Both the position numbers and the translations under genes were made by a program. Positions 1 to 9,809 of a DNA stretch of 64,000 bases are shown one piece after another. Location of the stretch: contig CAMHIS010000002.1 in assembly GCA_946185285.1 (NCBI GenBank), positions 1 to 64,000 of the forward strand, in the 5' to 3' direction. Source of the stretch: an uncultured Prevotellaceae bacterium (GTDB lineage Bacteria; Bacteroidota; Bacteroidia; Bacteroidales; Bacteroidaceae). Numbering within the stretch: the first letter of the stretch is position 1; each line of letters starts with the position of its first letter. The notes under the pieces are model-generated. The model made no database searches. It was given only the letters and a program-made list of their open reading frames with translations, and was not told the DNA's origin.

Positions 1-563
1 TAGAAGGTGTCGCTGGGGTGGCAGCACCAGTCGCGGATGGCCTCCGAGCAGGCGTCGCTCAGCGTCATATTACCCGTGCGAACTGGATGCACTTCAGCGC
101 CCAGCATCTTCATGCGTTCCACGTTCGTGTGCTGGCGCTCCACGTCGGTGGCCCCCATGAAGACCTCGCACTTCATGCCCATCAGCGCACAGACAGTAGC
201 CGTGGCCACACCGTGCTGTCCGGCTCCCGTCTCGGCAATGATGCGCGTCTTGCCCATCTTTCTCGCCAGCAGTATCTGTCCGATGGTGTTGTTGATTTTG
301 TGAGCACCCGTGTGGTTCAGGTCCTCGCGCTTCAGGTACAGCTGGCAGCCGTACTTCTCACTCATTCTTTTGGCATAGTACAGTGGCGATGGCCTTCCTA
401 CATAGTCACGCAACAGGGCGTGGTACTCGTCCTTGAACTCCTGGCTTTCCACAATCGGCTGGTACTGCTCCTGCAGGTTCTTCACCGTGGCGTAGAGAAT
501 CTCGGGCACGTATGCTCCGCCAAACTCTCCGTAAAATCCATTCTCGTCTACTTGATAATTCAT
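1..563 (-). CDS. trpB: Tryptophan synthase beta chain, 5' part (runs off the window)
   Basis: Reverse-strand translation [35 protein letters not shown]...[36 protein letters not shown]...[35 protein letters not shown] lysine motif HTGAHKINN. Confidence 0.95.
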   Translation of the reverse strand, partial: MNYQVDENGFYGEFGGAYVPEILYATVKNLQEQYQPIVESQEFKDEYHALLRDYVGRPSPLYYAKRMSEKYGCQLYLKREDLNHTGAHKINNTIGQILLARKMGKTRIIAETGAGQHGVATATVCALMGMKCEVFMGATDVERQHTNVERMKMLGAEVHPVRTGNMTLSDACSEAIRDWCCHPSDTF

Positions 564-654
564 ATTTTATTTGTTTGTGTGGTTGTTTTTTTCTGTCTTT
601 CTATGCTGCAACACTGTTGCAGCCCAGTTGAGCATTGTTATTATAGCTAAAAGA

Positions 655-686
655 AAGAGACCCGTCGCAAGAACGACAGGCCTCTT
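655..686 (-). terminator. Intrinsic terminator of the trp attenuator upstream of trpB
   Basis: Minus strand AAGAGGCCTGTCG-TTCTTG-CGACGGGTCTCTT: 13-bp stem (2 G.T wobbles), 6-nt loop, followed by TCTTTT. Confidence 0.85.
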
Positions 687-728
687 TATATCTTTTGCTC
701 CCTATTTAGTAGGTATGCGGCTATCTTC

Positions 729-788
729 TCACGATTGTCCGAATCTTGAGCTGCACCACCACCACCAATAGTTTGCTGTTCTCTTCAT
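729..788 (-). CDS. trp operon leader peptide MKRTANYWWWWCSSRFGQS
   Basis: 19-codon ORF with four consecutive TGG codons (756..767), located between a Bacteroidetes promoter and an intrinsic terminator upstream of trpB. Confidence 0.85.
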   Translation of the reverse strand: MKRTANYWWWWCSSRFGQS

Positions 789-818
789 TTTCTGTTTGTT
801 TTTGTTTCTTTTCGGCTG

Positions 819-849
819 CAAAATTACTACTTTTCTTTTAATCCGCAAA
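819..849 (-). promoter_or_regulatory. Bacteroidetes-type promoter for the trp leader/operon
   Basis: Minus strand TTTG-N19-TAATTTTGC, matching the TTTG/TAnnTTTG consensus of the Bacteroidetes primary sigma factor. Confidence 0.7.
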
Positions 850-888
850 CTTTTTGCCAACTTTTTTACTGTCAAAGTGATATTTTTG

Positions 889-1527
889 TCATTTTGAGGC
901 CAATTCATCGTACAACCGTTCAAATTCCTTTCGCAACAGGGCTGGATGGGCGATGACGGCACGCAGCTCCTTGAGCCGCTGCTCATTGGGCGAACCGGGA
1001 ATCCACAGACGTATGTAGCCGTTGACGGAATATTTCTCGTCCATGTGCTGACTGAAGCGCTGCCAGTGGTGCTCGCGGTCTAACTCGGGGTAGTTGGCGA
1101 GACCGAACTCAACGGTGCGGCGGAAAACCACCTCGGGCATGATGTCGCGGTCTGCCTCGGCAATGATTTTGCCGTAGAGCGAGCGGGGCGCATGGCTGGC
1201 CGAAGCGCGGTGGTCCTCGACGGCCTCGCGCATGACCCTGATTTGCTCAGTCGAGAACCACCGCTTGAGCCGTGCATCGGCAGCAAGAATCTTGCCGCCC
1301 GTCAGATGGTGGACGGCGCGCGGTCCCGACATGCCCAGGTCATGGTAGGCGGCAATGGCATAGACCATGTTGATGTCGGCACCGGTGATGCGCACTAAGT
1401 TGAGAGCGTTGCGGATGACACGTGTGACGTGTTCCAGGTTATGGGCAGGGTCGAACTGCGCGTACTGCGGCAGGATGTTTGTCTCCACAAATTCCACCAG
1501 GTCGAGGCTTGGGCTATTGGTAATCAT
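889..1527 (-). CDS. HD-domain phosphohydrolase family protein
   Basis: HNLEHVTRV ... AAYHDLG ... VEDHRAS ... AEADRD metal-binding pattern. Confidence 0.8.
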   Translation of the reverse strand: MITNSPSLDLVEFVETNILPQYAQFDPAHNLEHVTRVIRNALNLVRITGADINMVYAIAAYHDLGMSGPRAVHHLTGGKILAADARLKRWFSTEQIRVMREAVEDHRASASHAPRSLYGKIIAEADRDIMPEVVFRRTVEFGLANYPELDREHHWQRFSQHMDEKYSVNGYIRLWIPGSPNEQRLKELRAVIAHPALLRKEFERLYDELASK

Positions 1528-1570
1528 ACAAAAAAGTGTGAATATTTTTGCAAATGTACGAAATTCTGTT

Positions 1571-1578
1571 TACTTTTG
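1571..1578 (+). promoter_or_regulatory. -7 element (TACTTTTG) upstream of menA
   Basis: TTTTGC about 20 nt upstream of TACTTTTGC, just before the start codon at 1599. Confidence 0.55.
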
Positions 1579-1598
1579 CAAGCAAAACAGCAAAAAAA

Positions 1599-2510
1599 AT
1601 GAACTCGACGTCAATTATTCGTACCGACAGCCCTCGGGCTTGGCTGTTGGCCGCCCGCCCAAAGACACTTTCGGGAGCAGCCGTCCCCGTCGTAATAGGT
1701 GTTGCGCTGGCGTGGACCGATGCCTCACAGTACGGCTCGGGAGCCTTCAGCTGGACGGCAGCCGTACTGTGTCTTCTCTTTGCCTTCATTATGCAGGTAG
1801 ACGCAAACTTCATCAACGACTTCTTCGACTGCGTAGGCGGAAACGACGATACCGCCACCCGGCTTGGTCCGCAGCGTGCCTGTACGCTGGGATGGGTCCG
1901 TCTCGACTCCATGAAGCGTGCCATCGCCCTGACCACCTGTCTGGCCTGTGTTTGCGGGTTGCCGCTCGTCTGGTATGGCGGGTTTGAGATGATTCTGATC
2001 GGCTTGATCTGTGTCGTCTTCTGCTTTCTCTATACCACCCACCTGTCTTATCTCGGACTGGGCGACTTGCTGGTCATCGTGTTTTTCGGCATCGTCCCAG
2101 TCTGCATCAGCTACTATGTACAGCTGCACACCTATACGTGGCAGGTCTTTATTGCCTCCATTGCCTGCGGACTGGTCATTGACGCGCTGTTGCTAGTCAA
2201 CAACTTCCGCGACCGCGAAGGCGACCGCGCCGTCGGCAAGAACACACTTGTGGTGATGGTAGGCCCCAATGCTGCTCTGGCGCTTTTCCTCGGGGTTGGT
2301 GTGGCAGCCTGCCTATTAGGAATCGTCTTCTGGATCAACGGCCACGTGCTGGCCTTCATACTTCCGCTGCTCTACCTTGCGCTTCATCTGTTTACATACT
2401 TGAAGATGAAGCGCATCTGGGAGGGGAAGGCGCTTAACGAGTGCTTAGGCGAGACAGCCCGCAACATCTTGGTCTATGGCCTGACTGTTGCCGCCGGACT
2501 GCTGTTATAG
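1599..2510 (+). CDS. menA: UbiA-family prenyltransferase, probable 1,4-dihydroxy-2-naphthoate polyprenyltransferase
   Basis: [42 protein letters not shown] and [17 protein letters not shown] motifs; multiple TM segments. Confidence 0.88.
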   Translation: MNSTSIIRTDSPRAWLLAARPKTLSGAAVPVVIGVALAWTDASQYGSGAFSWTAAVLCLLFAFIMQVDANFINDFFDCVGGNDDTATRLGPQRACTLGWVRLDSMKRAIALTTCLACVCGLPLVWYGGFEMILIGLICVVFCFLYTTHLSYLGLGDLLVIVFFGIVPVCISYYVQLHTYTWQVFIASIACGLVIDALLLVNNFRDREGDRAVGKNTLVVMVGPNAALALFLGVGVAACLLGIVFWINGHVLAFILPLLYLALHLFTYLKMKRIWEGKALNECLGETARNILVYGLTVAAGLLL

Positions 2511-3545
2511 CTGCAGCTGGCGCAGGGCAGCAATGAGTTCATTGTTCTCGCTACGGGTGCCGACAGTGATGCGCAGGCAATCGCGGCACAGTTTGATGCG
2601 CGTGCGGTTGCGGACGATGATTCCTTGCTCGACGAGCCGGTCGTAGATGGTCTGTGCATCAGTCATCTTGGCTAGGAAGAAATTAGCCTCTGTGGGATAA
2701 ACCTTCTCGCAGATGGGCAGCAGGCGGAAGGCGTCAATCATACGGCTGCGCTCAAGATTAAGCATACGCACCCACTTGTCGACCTGGAACGGGTCAGCGA
2801 GTGCCTCAAGAGCCTGGCGCTGGGTGAGCAGGTTGACGTTATAGGGGTATTTCACCTTGTTGAACAAGCCGATAATGTCGGTCGACGCGAAGGCCATGCC
2901 CAAACGGATGGCAGCGCACCCCCATGCCTTCGACATGGTGTTGAGCACGATAAGGTTAGGATATTTGGCCAGTTCCGAGCGCAGCGTGGGCTGTGACGAG
3001 AAGTCGCTGTAAGCCTCGTCGACAATGACGATCCCCCCGAAAGCGTTGATGACGCTGATGATCTCGTCACGGACAAGGCAGTTGCCCGTGGGATTGTTGG
3101 GCGAGCAAAGCCAAATGAGCTTCGTCTTGTCGTCGCAGGCAGCCAGAAGCCGGTCGGCTGTTATCTGATAGTTCTCGTCGAGCAGCACGGGGCGGTATTC
3201 CACGTCGTTGATGTCGGCACACACCTTATACATGCCGTAAGTAGGCTCAATGGCCACGACATTGTCGACGCCTGGACGGCAGAAGCAGCGGTAGGGCAGG
3301 TCGATGGCCTCGTCGCTACCGTTGCCGAGGAAGATGTTCTCAGCGGGAACGCCCTTCACCTTTGAGAGCGCTGTCTTCACCTCCTGCTGCAGGGGGTCGG
3401 GATAGCGGTTGTGCGGGGTGTTGTAGGGGTTCTCGTTAGCGTCAAGGAATACGTGTGCCTCACGCCCGGCATATTCGTTGCGAGCCGAGCTATAGGGAGC
3501 CAGCGACCAGATGTTAGGTCGGACTAATTCTTGTAAAGGTTTCAT
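2505..3545 (-). CDS. hisC: Histidinol-phosphate aminotransferase
   Basis: [52 protein letters not shown]; adjacent to hisD. Confidence 0.93.
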   Translation of the reverse strand: MKPLQELVRPNIWSLAPYSSARNEYAGREAHVFLDANENPYNTPHNRYPDPLQQEVKTALSKVKGVPAENIFLGNGSDEAIDLPYRCFCRPGVDNVVAIEPTYGMYKVCADINDVEYRPVLLDENYQITADRLLAACDDKTKLIWLCSPNNPTGNCLVRDEIISVINAFGGIVIVDEAYSDFSSQPTLRSELAKYPNLIVLNTMSKAWGCAAIRLGMAFASTDIIGLFNKVKYPYNVNLLTQRQALEALADPFQVDKWVRMLNLERSRMIDAFRLLPICEKVYPTEANFFLAKMTDAQTIYDRLVEQGIIVRNRTRIKLCRDCLRITVGTRSENNELIAALRQLQL

Positions 3546-4825
3546 TTTAAGCTGTTTATTCTGACAGTCATCGCGTTCTTGTGCGCATCCAGCTGCTCGG
3601 CTTCGGCCATGAGCTCAACGGCGCGACCGATGGCACGGACACCCTCTGGCGTAAGGTGCTGGAAGGTCACCTTGCGGCAGTAGCTGTCCAGGTTGACACC
3701 GTTATACGTCGTGGCATAGCCGTGGGTAGGCAGGGTGTGGTTGGTGCCGCTGGCGTAGTCACCGGCACTCTCGCAGGCGTAGCGCCCCAAGAACACGCTG
3801 CCTGCATTGACCACGCGCCCGGCCAGCTCCTCGTAGTCTTCCGTCTGGATGACGAGGTGCTCAGGGGCATAGGCGTTCGACAGGTCCATAGCCTCCTTCA
3901 TGTCGTTCACCAGGATGATGCGACTGTTCTCCAACGAGCGCTGGGCAATCTCCTTACGTGGCAACTGCCGCAACTGGCGTTCCACCTCCTGCAGCACGCT
4001 GTCAATGAGCTTGTGCGACGTGGTTATGAGTATCACCTGCGAGTCGGCACCGTGCTCAGCCTGCGACAGCAGGTCGGCAGCCACAAACTCGGGACTGGCC
4101 ATCTCGTCGGCAATGACGCACACCTCAGAGGGTCCCGCCGGCATGTCGATGGCTACATCGTGCAGGCTGACCTGCTGCTTGGCTGCCATGACGTACTGGT
4201 TGCCGGGGCCGAATATCTTGTAAACCTTGGGCACGCTCTCCGTGCCGTAGGCCATAGCGCCGACGGCCTGTACGCCGCCGATCTTGAAAATCCTGCTGAC
4301 GCCGGCAACGCGGGCAGCCACCAGGATGGCCGGGTTGACACGCCCCTGGCGGTCGGGTGGTGTGCAGAGTACTATCTCGCTGCAACCAGCAATCTTTGCC
4401 GGGGTGGCCAGCATGAGGACGGTCGAGAACAGGGGTGCCGTGCCGCCGGGGATGTAGAGTCCTACCTTCTCGATGGGTATGCTCTTCTGCCAGCAGACGA
4501 CGCCGGGCTGCGTCTCCACCTTCTTTGTGCGGAAGCGCTGCGACTCGTGGAATTTCAAGATGTTCTCGTGGGCCAGTTCAATGGCTTTGCGCAAAGGCTT
4601 CGAGACCAGGTTCTCGGCCTCTTCCATTTCTGCCTCGCTGACGGCTAGTTCGTCCAAGTCAATGTGGTCGAACTTCAGTTCATAGCCCTTCACGGCTTCG
4701 TCGCCACGGGTTTTGACATCAGCCAGCACGTTGGCTACGGTTTGGTTGAGTTCTGCCACGTCGAGGTGCGGACGCTCAACAATGCTTGCCCATTCCTCGC
4801 GGGCAGGATATTTGACGATGTTCAC
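3542..4825 (-). CDS. hisD: Histidinol dehydrogenase
   Basis: [67 protein letters not shown]. Confidence 0.95.
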   Translation of the reverse strand: MNIVKYPAREEWASIVERPHLDVAELNQTVANVLADVKTRGDEAVKGYELKFDHIDLDELAVSEAEMEEAENLVSKPLRKAIELAHENILKFHESQRFRTKKVETQPGVVCWQKSIPIEKVGLYIPGGTAPLFSTVLMLATPAKIAGCSEIVLCTPPDRQGRVNPAILVAARVAGVSRIFKIGGVQAVGAMAYGTESVPKVYKIFGPGNQYVMAAKQQVSLHDVAIDMPAGPSEVCVIADEMASPEFVAADLLSQAEHGADSQVILITTSHKLIDSVLQEVERQLRQLPRKEIAQRSLENSRIILVNDMKEAMDLSNAYAPEHLVIQTEDYEELAGRVVNAGSVFLGRYACESAGDYASGTNHTLPTHGYATTYNGVNLDSYCRKVTFQHLTPEGVRAIGRAVELMAEAEQLDAHKNAMTVRINSLK

Positions 4826-4852
4826 CTTATTATATATAAGCAGTTACAGTAT

Positions 4853-5704
4853 TCAAAGTATCATCTTCTCGATAGGAGTGACCAGGATGCCCTGGGCACC
4901 CATCTCCTTCAGCTTGCCGATGATTTCCCAGAAGCGTTTCTGGTCGAGCACGGTGTGAACCGAGCACCATTCGTGGTCGGCCAGCGGAATGATGGTAGGA
5001 CTCTTCAGGCCAGGCAGCACGCTGATAATCTCGTCGAGACGGGCCTTCGGGGCGTTCATGCGGACGTATTTCTTGTCCTCGGCGTCCTTCACAGCCTTGA
5101 AGCGGAACAGCATCTCTTCCAGGGTGGCACGCTTGGCTGCGTCCATGCCCTTGTGACCGATGAGCAGGGCCTCGCTCTGCATGACCACCTCAACCTCGCG
5201 CAGGTTGTTGCTCACCAGTGTTGAGCCGCTGCTGACGATGTCGAAGATGCCGTCGGCGAGTCCGATGCCCGGGCTGATTTCCACCGAGCCGGTGATGACG
5301 TGGATTTCGGCATTGATGCCATGCAGCTGCATGAACTGGCGCAGTATGTTGGGGTAGGAGGTGGCAATCTTCTTGCCGTCGAACCACTCCACACCAGTAT
5401 AGTTCACCTCCTTGGGGATGGCCAGAGACAAGCGGCATTTCGAGAAGCCCAGGCGCGAGATGATTTCAGCATCCTCACCACGCTCGACAAATTCGTTCTC
5501 GCCCACCACTCCGATGTCGGCCACGCCCGAAGCGACGCTCTGCGGTATGTCGTCGTCGCGCAGATAGAGCACTTCGAGCGGGAAATTGCTCGATTGAACA
5601 AGCAGTGTGCGCTTCGTTGCACTCACCTTGATGTCTGCCTCGCTGAGCAGATTCATTGTGTCGTCAAACAGACGTCCTTTTGATTGAACTGCGATTCTTA
5701 ACAT
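4853..5704 (-). CDS. hisG: ATP phosphoribosyltransferase (long form)
   Basis: MLRIAVQSKGRLFDDTMNLL...GVADIGVVGENEF...GLADGIFDIVSSGSTLVSNNLREVEVV. Confidence 0.93.
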   Translation of the reverse strand: MLRIAVQSKGRLFDDTMNLLSEADIKVSATKRTLLVQSSNFPLEVLYLRDDDIPQSVASGVADIGVVGENEFVERGEDAEIISRLGFSKCRLSLAIPKEVNYTGVEWFDGKKIATSYPNILRQFMQLHGINAEIHVITGSVEISPGIGLADGIFDIVSSGSTLVSNNLREVEVVMQSEALLIGHKGMDAAKRATLEEMLFRFKAVKDAEDKKYVRMNAPKARLDEIISVLPGLKSPTIIPLADHEWCSVHTVLDQKRFWEIIGKLKEMGAQGILVTPIEKMIL

Positions 5705-5804
5705 GTATAAAAGCCTAATTATCTTGAAAAAGTGCTGCAAAAGTACACAAAAAATTCCGATTGTGCAATTAAATATGTAATTTTGCACACAAAACAGAGC
5801 AAAA

Positions 5805-6923
5805 TTGAAGTTAAAAGTCATTTATATCGGAATATTTGCCGCTTTTCTGGCCGCTTGTCAAGAAAAGAAGCAGGACGACAAGGTGGTCGCACCATGGGGT
5901 GTGGTCGTTGATTCCATTGATACCGACGACGACTTCGACCTGGAGGAAATCCAGGGCAGTGGCGAGATGATACTGCTCACGCTGACCGGACCAGAATACT
6001 ACTACGACTACCACGGCCGTCACCTCGGCACACAATACCTGCTGGCAGAGAAGTTTGCAGCACGCATCGGCGTCAGGCTGCGCATCGAGGTGTGCCGCGA
6101 CTCCGTCGAGATGGCCGAACGTCTGGAGGCCGACGAGGGAGACATCATGGCCTGTACACAGGTAGGCCGGCTCAAGGCCAGTCCTGCCAAGGACGACCTG
6201 GAGAAGGAGTTGCTGGCGTGGTATAAGCCGGAAATCCTCGACGAGGTGCGCCGGCAGGAGGCCTACCTGCTCAGCAGCCGCAGCGTGAAGCGTCGCGTGT
6301 TCTCGCCCATGCTCGACCGCAAGGGCGGCGTCATCTCCCACTACGACGGACTCTTCCAGCAGTACTGCCGGCCCATACGCTGGGACTGGCGGCTCATGGC
6401 CGCACAGGCCTACCAGGAGTCGACCTTCGACCCGAAGGCTACCTCATGGGCCGGTGCGAAGGGTCTCATGCAGATCATGCCCGCAACGGCCGATCACCTT
6501 GGACTGCCCCGCGACCAGATGTACGACCCCGAGAAGAGCATTGCCGCCGCAGCCAAATACCTCGGCGAGCTCGAGCAGGCGTTCAGCGACATACACGACC
6601 GACGCGAGCGCACCAACTTCGTACTGGCAGCCTACAACGGCGGCAGTCACCACATACGCGACGCCATGGCTCTCTGCCAGCGCGAAGGCCGCAACGCCCA
6701 CCAGTGGTCAGAGGTCTCGGAGTTTGTCCTGAAGCTCGCACTGCCGCAGTACTATAACGACCCCATCGTGAAGAACGGCTACATGCGTGGCTCCGAGACG
6801 GCCGACTACGTAGCCAAGATCAACCAGCGCTGGGAGGGCTACCGCGCAGTCAAGACACCCCGCCAGGGCTTCACGCAGTCACCCCGCAAGTCAACTCGTA
6901 CAACCAACAAGTTCAACATCTGA
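5805..6923 (+). CDS. MltF-like lytic transglycosylase lipoprotein (TTG start)
   Basis: Lipobox FLAACQEK; SLT motifs WRLMAAQAYQESTFDPKATSWAGAKGLMQIMPATA and AYNGGSHHIRDA. Confidence 0.85.
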   Translation: MKLKVIYIGIFAAFLAACQEKKQDDKVVAPWGVVVDSIDTDDDFDLEEIQGSGEMILLTLTGPEYYYDYHGRHLGTQYLLAEKFAARIGVRLRIEVCRDSVEMAERLEADEGDIMACTQVGRLKASPAKDDLEKELLAWYKPEILDEVRRQEAYLLSSRSVKRRVFSPMLDRKGGVISHYDGLFQQYCRPIRWDWRLMAAQAYQESTFDPKATSWAGAKGLMQIMPATADHLGLPRDQMYDPEKSIAAAAKYLGELEQAFSDIHDRRERTNFVLAAYNGGSHHIRDAMALCQREGRNAHQWSEVSEFVLKLALPQYYNDPIVKNGYMRGSETADYVAKINQRWEGYRAVKTPRQGFTQSPRKSTRTTNKFNI

Positions 6924-6925
6924 AT

Positions 6926-7217
6926 GTTTCAACCACACGGTTTTAATCCGTCAATCCGTCACCTTCGTCCTATCTGTCCCATGCTGAGCGTGTTACGTGG
7001 TGACGGATGATGGTGACGGGTGACGGATGGCTATATGCTCCGACGGCTGTAATGAGTCACGTGCGGAGAATCATCGTTCACCGCACGTGAACAATTGGCA
7101 CTGAGGCTTGGCGTATGGGAATGCGCAATGCATCCGTCACCCGCCACCACCATCCGTCATCACGTATCCGATTGATTGTCTGTTAATTACGTGGTTGTGA
7201 CGGCTGTGACGGAATTT
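6926..7217 (+). repeat. Intergenic structured repeat, copy A (core only)
   Basis: Collinear with 41021..41377 and 56415..56770: ATCCGTCAATCCGTCA...GTTACGTGGTGACGGATGATGGTGACGGGTGACGGATGGCTATATGCTCCGACGGCTGTAATGA...TGACGG. Confidence 0.92.
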
Positions 7218-7380
7218 TTACTACCCATTTCTTCCAGGGGCGAATCATTTATATAGTTAAGCCAAAGACCCCGCAAAGTCACCCCATCACCACCTGCGAC
7301 ATCGAGAACGCAGACGTCGAAACCGGCCCGAGCCCGCCCCGGAGCCTTAAACAGACTTGTGGATTGAGGAACGGAAAGCG

Positions 7381-7413
7381 GAGCCCCCAGGACAATGTTG
7401 TCCGGGCGGCTTC
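7381..7413. other. GC-rich hairpin upstream of the DUF4494 gene
   Basis: GAGCCCCC(A)GGACAA-TG-TTGTCCGGGCGGCTTC imperfect inverted repeat. Confidence 0.5.
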
Positions 7414-7519
7414 GGTGTGTGCGTTATTTGCGTTTTTATTTTGGGATTTCGAAATAAAGTTGTAACTTTGCGGGCTGAAAACGGAAAAATAAGGAAACAT
7501 AAAAATACGAATGACAACA

Positions 7520-8002
7520 ATGAGATCAAGAACAGCTATCTGGTTTGAATGTAAAATCCAGTACGAGAAGACGATGGAGGACGGCCTCCAGAAGAAAGTG
7601 ACAGAGACCTATACCACCGACGCGCTGAGCTTCACCGAGGCCGAGCAGCGCATTATGGAGGAGATGTCGTCGTACATCAGCGGCGAGTTCGACATCAAGG
7701 ACATCAAGATAGCCCCCTACAAGGAGATTTTCTTCAGCGACGCAGACTCGGCCGACCGCTGGTACAAGGCGAAGCTGCAGTTTATCACCATCGACGAGAA
7801 GACTGCCAAGGAGAAGCGCTCGAGCGTGAACTATCTGGTGAACGCCGGCACGCTGAACGGAGCGGTGAAGAACATCGACGAGGTGATGGGCGGCACGATG
7901 ATTGATTACGTCATCGCCTCTGTGGCCGAGACGCAGATCATGGACGTCTACGAATACGGCAAGGACAAACAGACGGACGAGAAACCTGAATACGAACAGT
8001 AA
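7520..8002 (+). CDS. DUF4494 domain-containing protein
   Basis: MRSRTAIWFECKIQYEKTMEDGLQKKVTETYTTDALSFTEAEQRI...; family recognised as Bacteroidetes DUF4494; ATG at 7511 also possible. Confidence 0.75.
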   Translation: MRSRTAIWFECKIQYEKTMEDGLQKKVTETYTTDALSFTEAEQRIMEEMSSYISGEFDIKDIKIAPYKEIFFSDADSADRWYKAKLQFITIDEKTAKEKRSSVNYLVNAGTLNGAVKNIDEVMGGTMIDYVIASVAETQIMDVYEYGKDKQTDEKPEYEQ

Positions 8003-8003
8003 T

Positions 8004-8675
8004 ATGTACGACGTTAAGGAAAACCTGCACCGTGTGCTCGACACGCTGCCCGAGGGTGTCAGGCTGGTGGCCATCAGCAAGTATCACCCCAATGAATACA
8101 TCGAGGCCGCTTACGAGGAGGGCCAGCGGGTGTTCGGCGAGAGCCACGAGCAGGAGCTGAAGGTGAAGCACGAGACGCTGCCGAAGGACATCGTCTGGCA
8201 CTTCATAGGCCACCTGCAGACGAACAAGGTGAAGTATATAGCACCTTATATAAATATGGTGGAGGCCGTCGACTCGCTGAAGCTGCTGAAGGAGATTGAC
8301 AAGCAGGCCGCCAAGTGCGGGCGGGTCATCGACGTGCTGCTGGAACTGCACATTGCCGAGGAGGCCACGAAGTACGGACTGACGCTCGACGACTGCCGGC
8401 AGCTGCTGGCCGACGGCGAGTGGCGCCAGTTGGAGCATGTGCGCATTTGCGGACTGATGATGATGGCATCGCTGACCGACGACCGCGAGCAGATTCGCCG
8501 TGAGTTCACAACGGCTGCCGACTTCTTCGACGAGGTGAAACAGCAGTACTTCCAGGATGCTCCCTGGTTCTGTGAGCGTTCGTGGGGCATGAGCGACGAC
8601 TACACGATAGCCGTTGAATGCCGCTCAACGATGGTGCGCATCGGTACGAGCATCTTCGGGCCGAGGGTGTATTAA
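8004..8675 (+). CDS. YggS-family pyridoxal phosphate homeostasis protein
   Basis: LVAISKYHPNEYIEAAYEEGQRVFGESHEQE, IVWHFIGHLQTNKVKYI, GLMMMASLTDD, WGMSDDYTIAVECRSTMVRIGTSIFGPR. Confidence 0.92.
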   Translation: MYDVKENLHRVLDTLPEGVRLVAISKYHPNEYIEAAYEEGQRVFGESHEQELKVKHETLPKDIVWHFIGHLQTNKVKYIAPYINMVEAVDSLKLLKEIDKQAAKCGRVIDVLLELHIAEEATKYGLTLDDCRQLLADGEWRQLEHVRICGLMMMASLTDDREQIRREFTTAADFFDEVKQQYFQDAPWFCERSWGMSDDYTIAVECRSTMVRIGTSIFGPRVY

Positions 8676-8726
8676 CGCTAACGATAACGTTAACGCTAAC
8701 CTTAACGATAACGCTAACGTAAACGA
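8673..8726. repeat. Degenerate tandem hexamer array (TAACGN)n between convergent yggS and hisB
   Basis: TAACGC TAACGA TAACGT TAACGC TAACCT TAACGA TAACGC TAACGT AAACGA; the first unit contains the yggS stop codon. Confidence 0.9.
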
Positions 8727-8732
8727 TAAGCT

Positions 8733-9809
8733 TTAGAGGGTGCCTTTGGTAGATGGCAGTTCGTAGTGATAGACGTCGCGACGGACTGCCATTTTCAGCG
8801 AACGGGCCAAAGCCTTGAAGATGCCCTCTATCTTGTGGTGCTCGTTCTGCCCTTCGGCCTTGATGTTGAGGTTCATGCGGGCAGCGTCGCTCAGGCTCTT
8901 GAAGAAGTGCAGGAACATTTCGGTAGGCATTTCGCCTACCTTCTCGCGCTTGAAGTCGGCGTCCCATACCAGCCACGGGCGTCCGCCGAAGTCGAGGGCC
9001 ACCTGGCACAGACAGTCGTCCATAGGCAGGTAGTAGCCGTAGCGCTCAATGCCGCGCTTGTCGCCAAGAGCCTTCAGCAGACATTCGCCGAGAGCCAGTG
9101 CCGTGTCCTCGATGGTGTGGTGCTCGTCGACCTCGAGGTCGCCCTTGGTGTGAATGGTGAGGTCCATCATGCCGTGCTTGCCTATCTGCTCGAGCATGTG
9201 GTCGAAGAATCCCAGTCCGGTCTCGATGTCACACTTACCCGAGCCGTCGAGGTTCACCTTAATATAGATGTCGGTCTCCTTCGTCGTGCGCCGCACCTCA
9301 GCGGTGCGTTCTCCGGCAAACAGCAGTTCGGCAATCTTGGCCCAGGTCATGCCGTCGCGGCCCAGGATGAGGGCCTTGCAGCCGATGTTGCGGGCCAGCT
9401 GCTCGTCGGTCTCACGGTCGCCTATAACATACGAGTTTTCAATGTCATACGCCTGATTATTCATGTACTTCTCGACCATCCCCGTGCCTGGTTTGCGGGT
9501 GGGGGCGTTGTCCTCGGGGAAGTGGCGGTCGATGAGTTGTTCGTCGAACGTGATGCCCTCGTCCTCAAGTGCCTGGAGGATGAAGTTATGAACCGGCCAG
9601 AACGTGTCCTCGGGGAAGGCGTCTGTGCCGAGCCCGTCCTGGTTGCTGACCATCACGAAGCGGAAGTCCAGATTGCGGCGTATGAAGCCTAAGTGCTGGA
9701 ACATGCCCTCGGTGAAGCGCAGTTTCTCGAACGAGTCGATCTGCTCGTCTTCGGGTTCGCGTATGAGCGTCCCGTCACGGTCAATGAAGAGTATTTTTTG
9801 CTGTTTCAT
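8733..9809 (-). CDS. hisB: Bifunctional histidinol-phosphatase / imidazoleglycerol-phosphate dehydratase
   Basis: [19 protein letters not shown] (HAD motif) plus [16 protein letters not shown] and [14 protein letters not shown]. Confidence 0.94.
   Translation of the reverse strand: MKQQKILFIDRDGTLIREPEDEQIDSFEKLRFTEGMFQHLGFIRRNLDFRFVMVSNQDGLGTDAFPEDTFWPVHNFILQALEDEGITFDEQLIDRHFPEDNAPTRKPGTGMVEKYMNNQAYDIENSYVIGDRETDEQLARNIGCKALILGRDGMTWAKIAELLFAGERTAEVRRTTKETDIYIKVNLDGSGKCDIETGLGFFDHMLEQIGKHGMMDLTIHTKGDLEVDEHHTIEDTALALGECLLKALGDKRGIERYGYYLPMDDCLCQVALDFGGRPWLVWDADFKREKVGEMPTEMFLHFFKSLSDAARMNLNIKAEGQNEHHKIEGIFKALARSLKMAVRRDVYHYELPSTKGTL

Noticed and set aside
18-650. 210-aa + strand ORF
   Set aside because: Antisense to trpB and the attenuator; the minus-strand reading is clearly TrpB.
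729-986. 85-aa minus-strand ORF as a full protein
   Set aside because: Only the last 19 codons (start at 788) follow the promoter; the upstream part overlaps the promoter and the HD-domain gene. Reinterpreted as the trp leader peptide.
3581-4648. 355-aa + strand ORF
   Set aside because: Antisense to hisD, which has clear family motifs; long shadow ORFs are expected in this GC-rich coding DNA.
5705-5804. His leader peptide/attenuator upstream of hisG
   Set aside because: No run of His codons and no terminator hairpin; only two divergent Bacteroidetes-type promoters are visible.
6926-7217. Insertion sequence carrying a transposase
   Set aside because: No ORF of transposase size or motif inside any of the three copies, and no terminal inverted repeats at the B/C ends.
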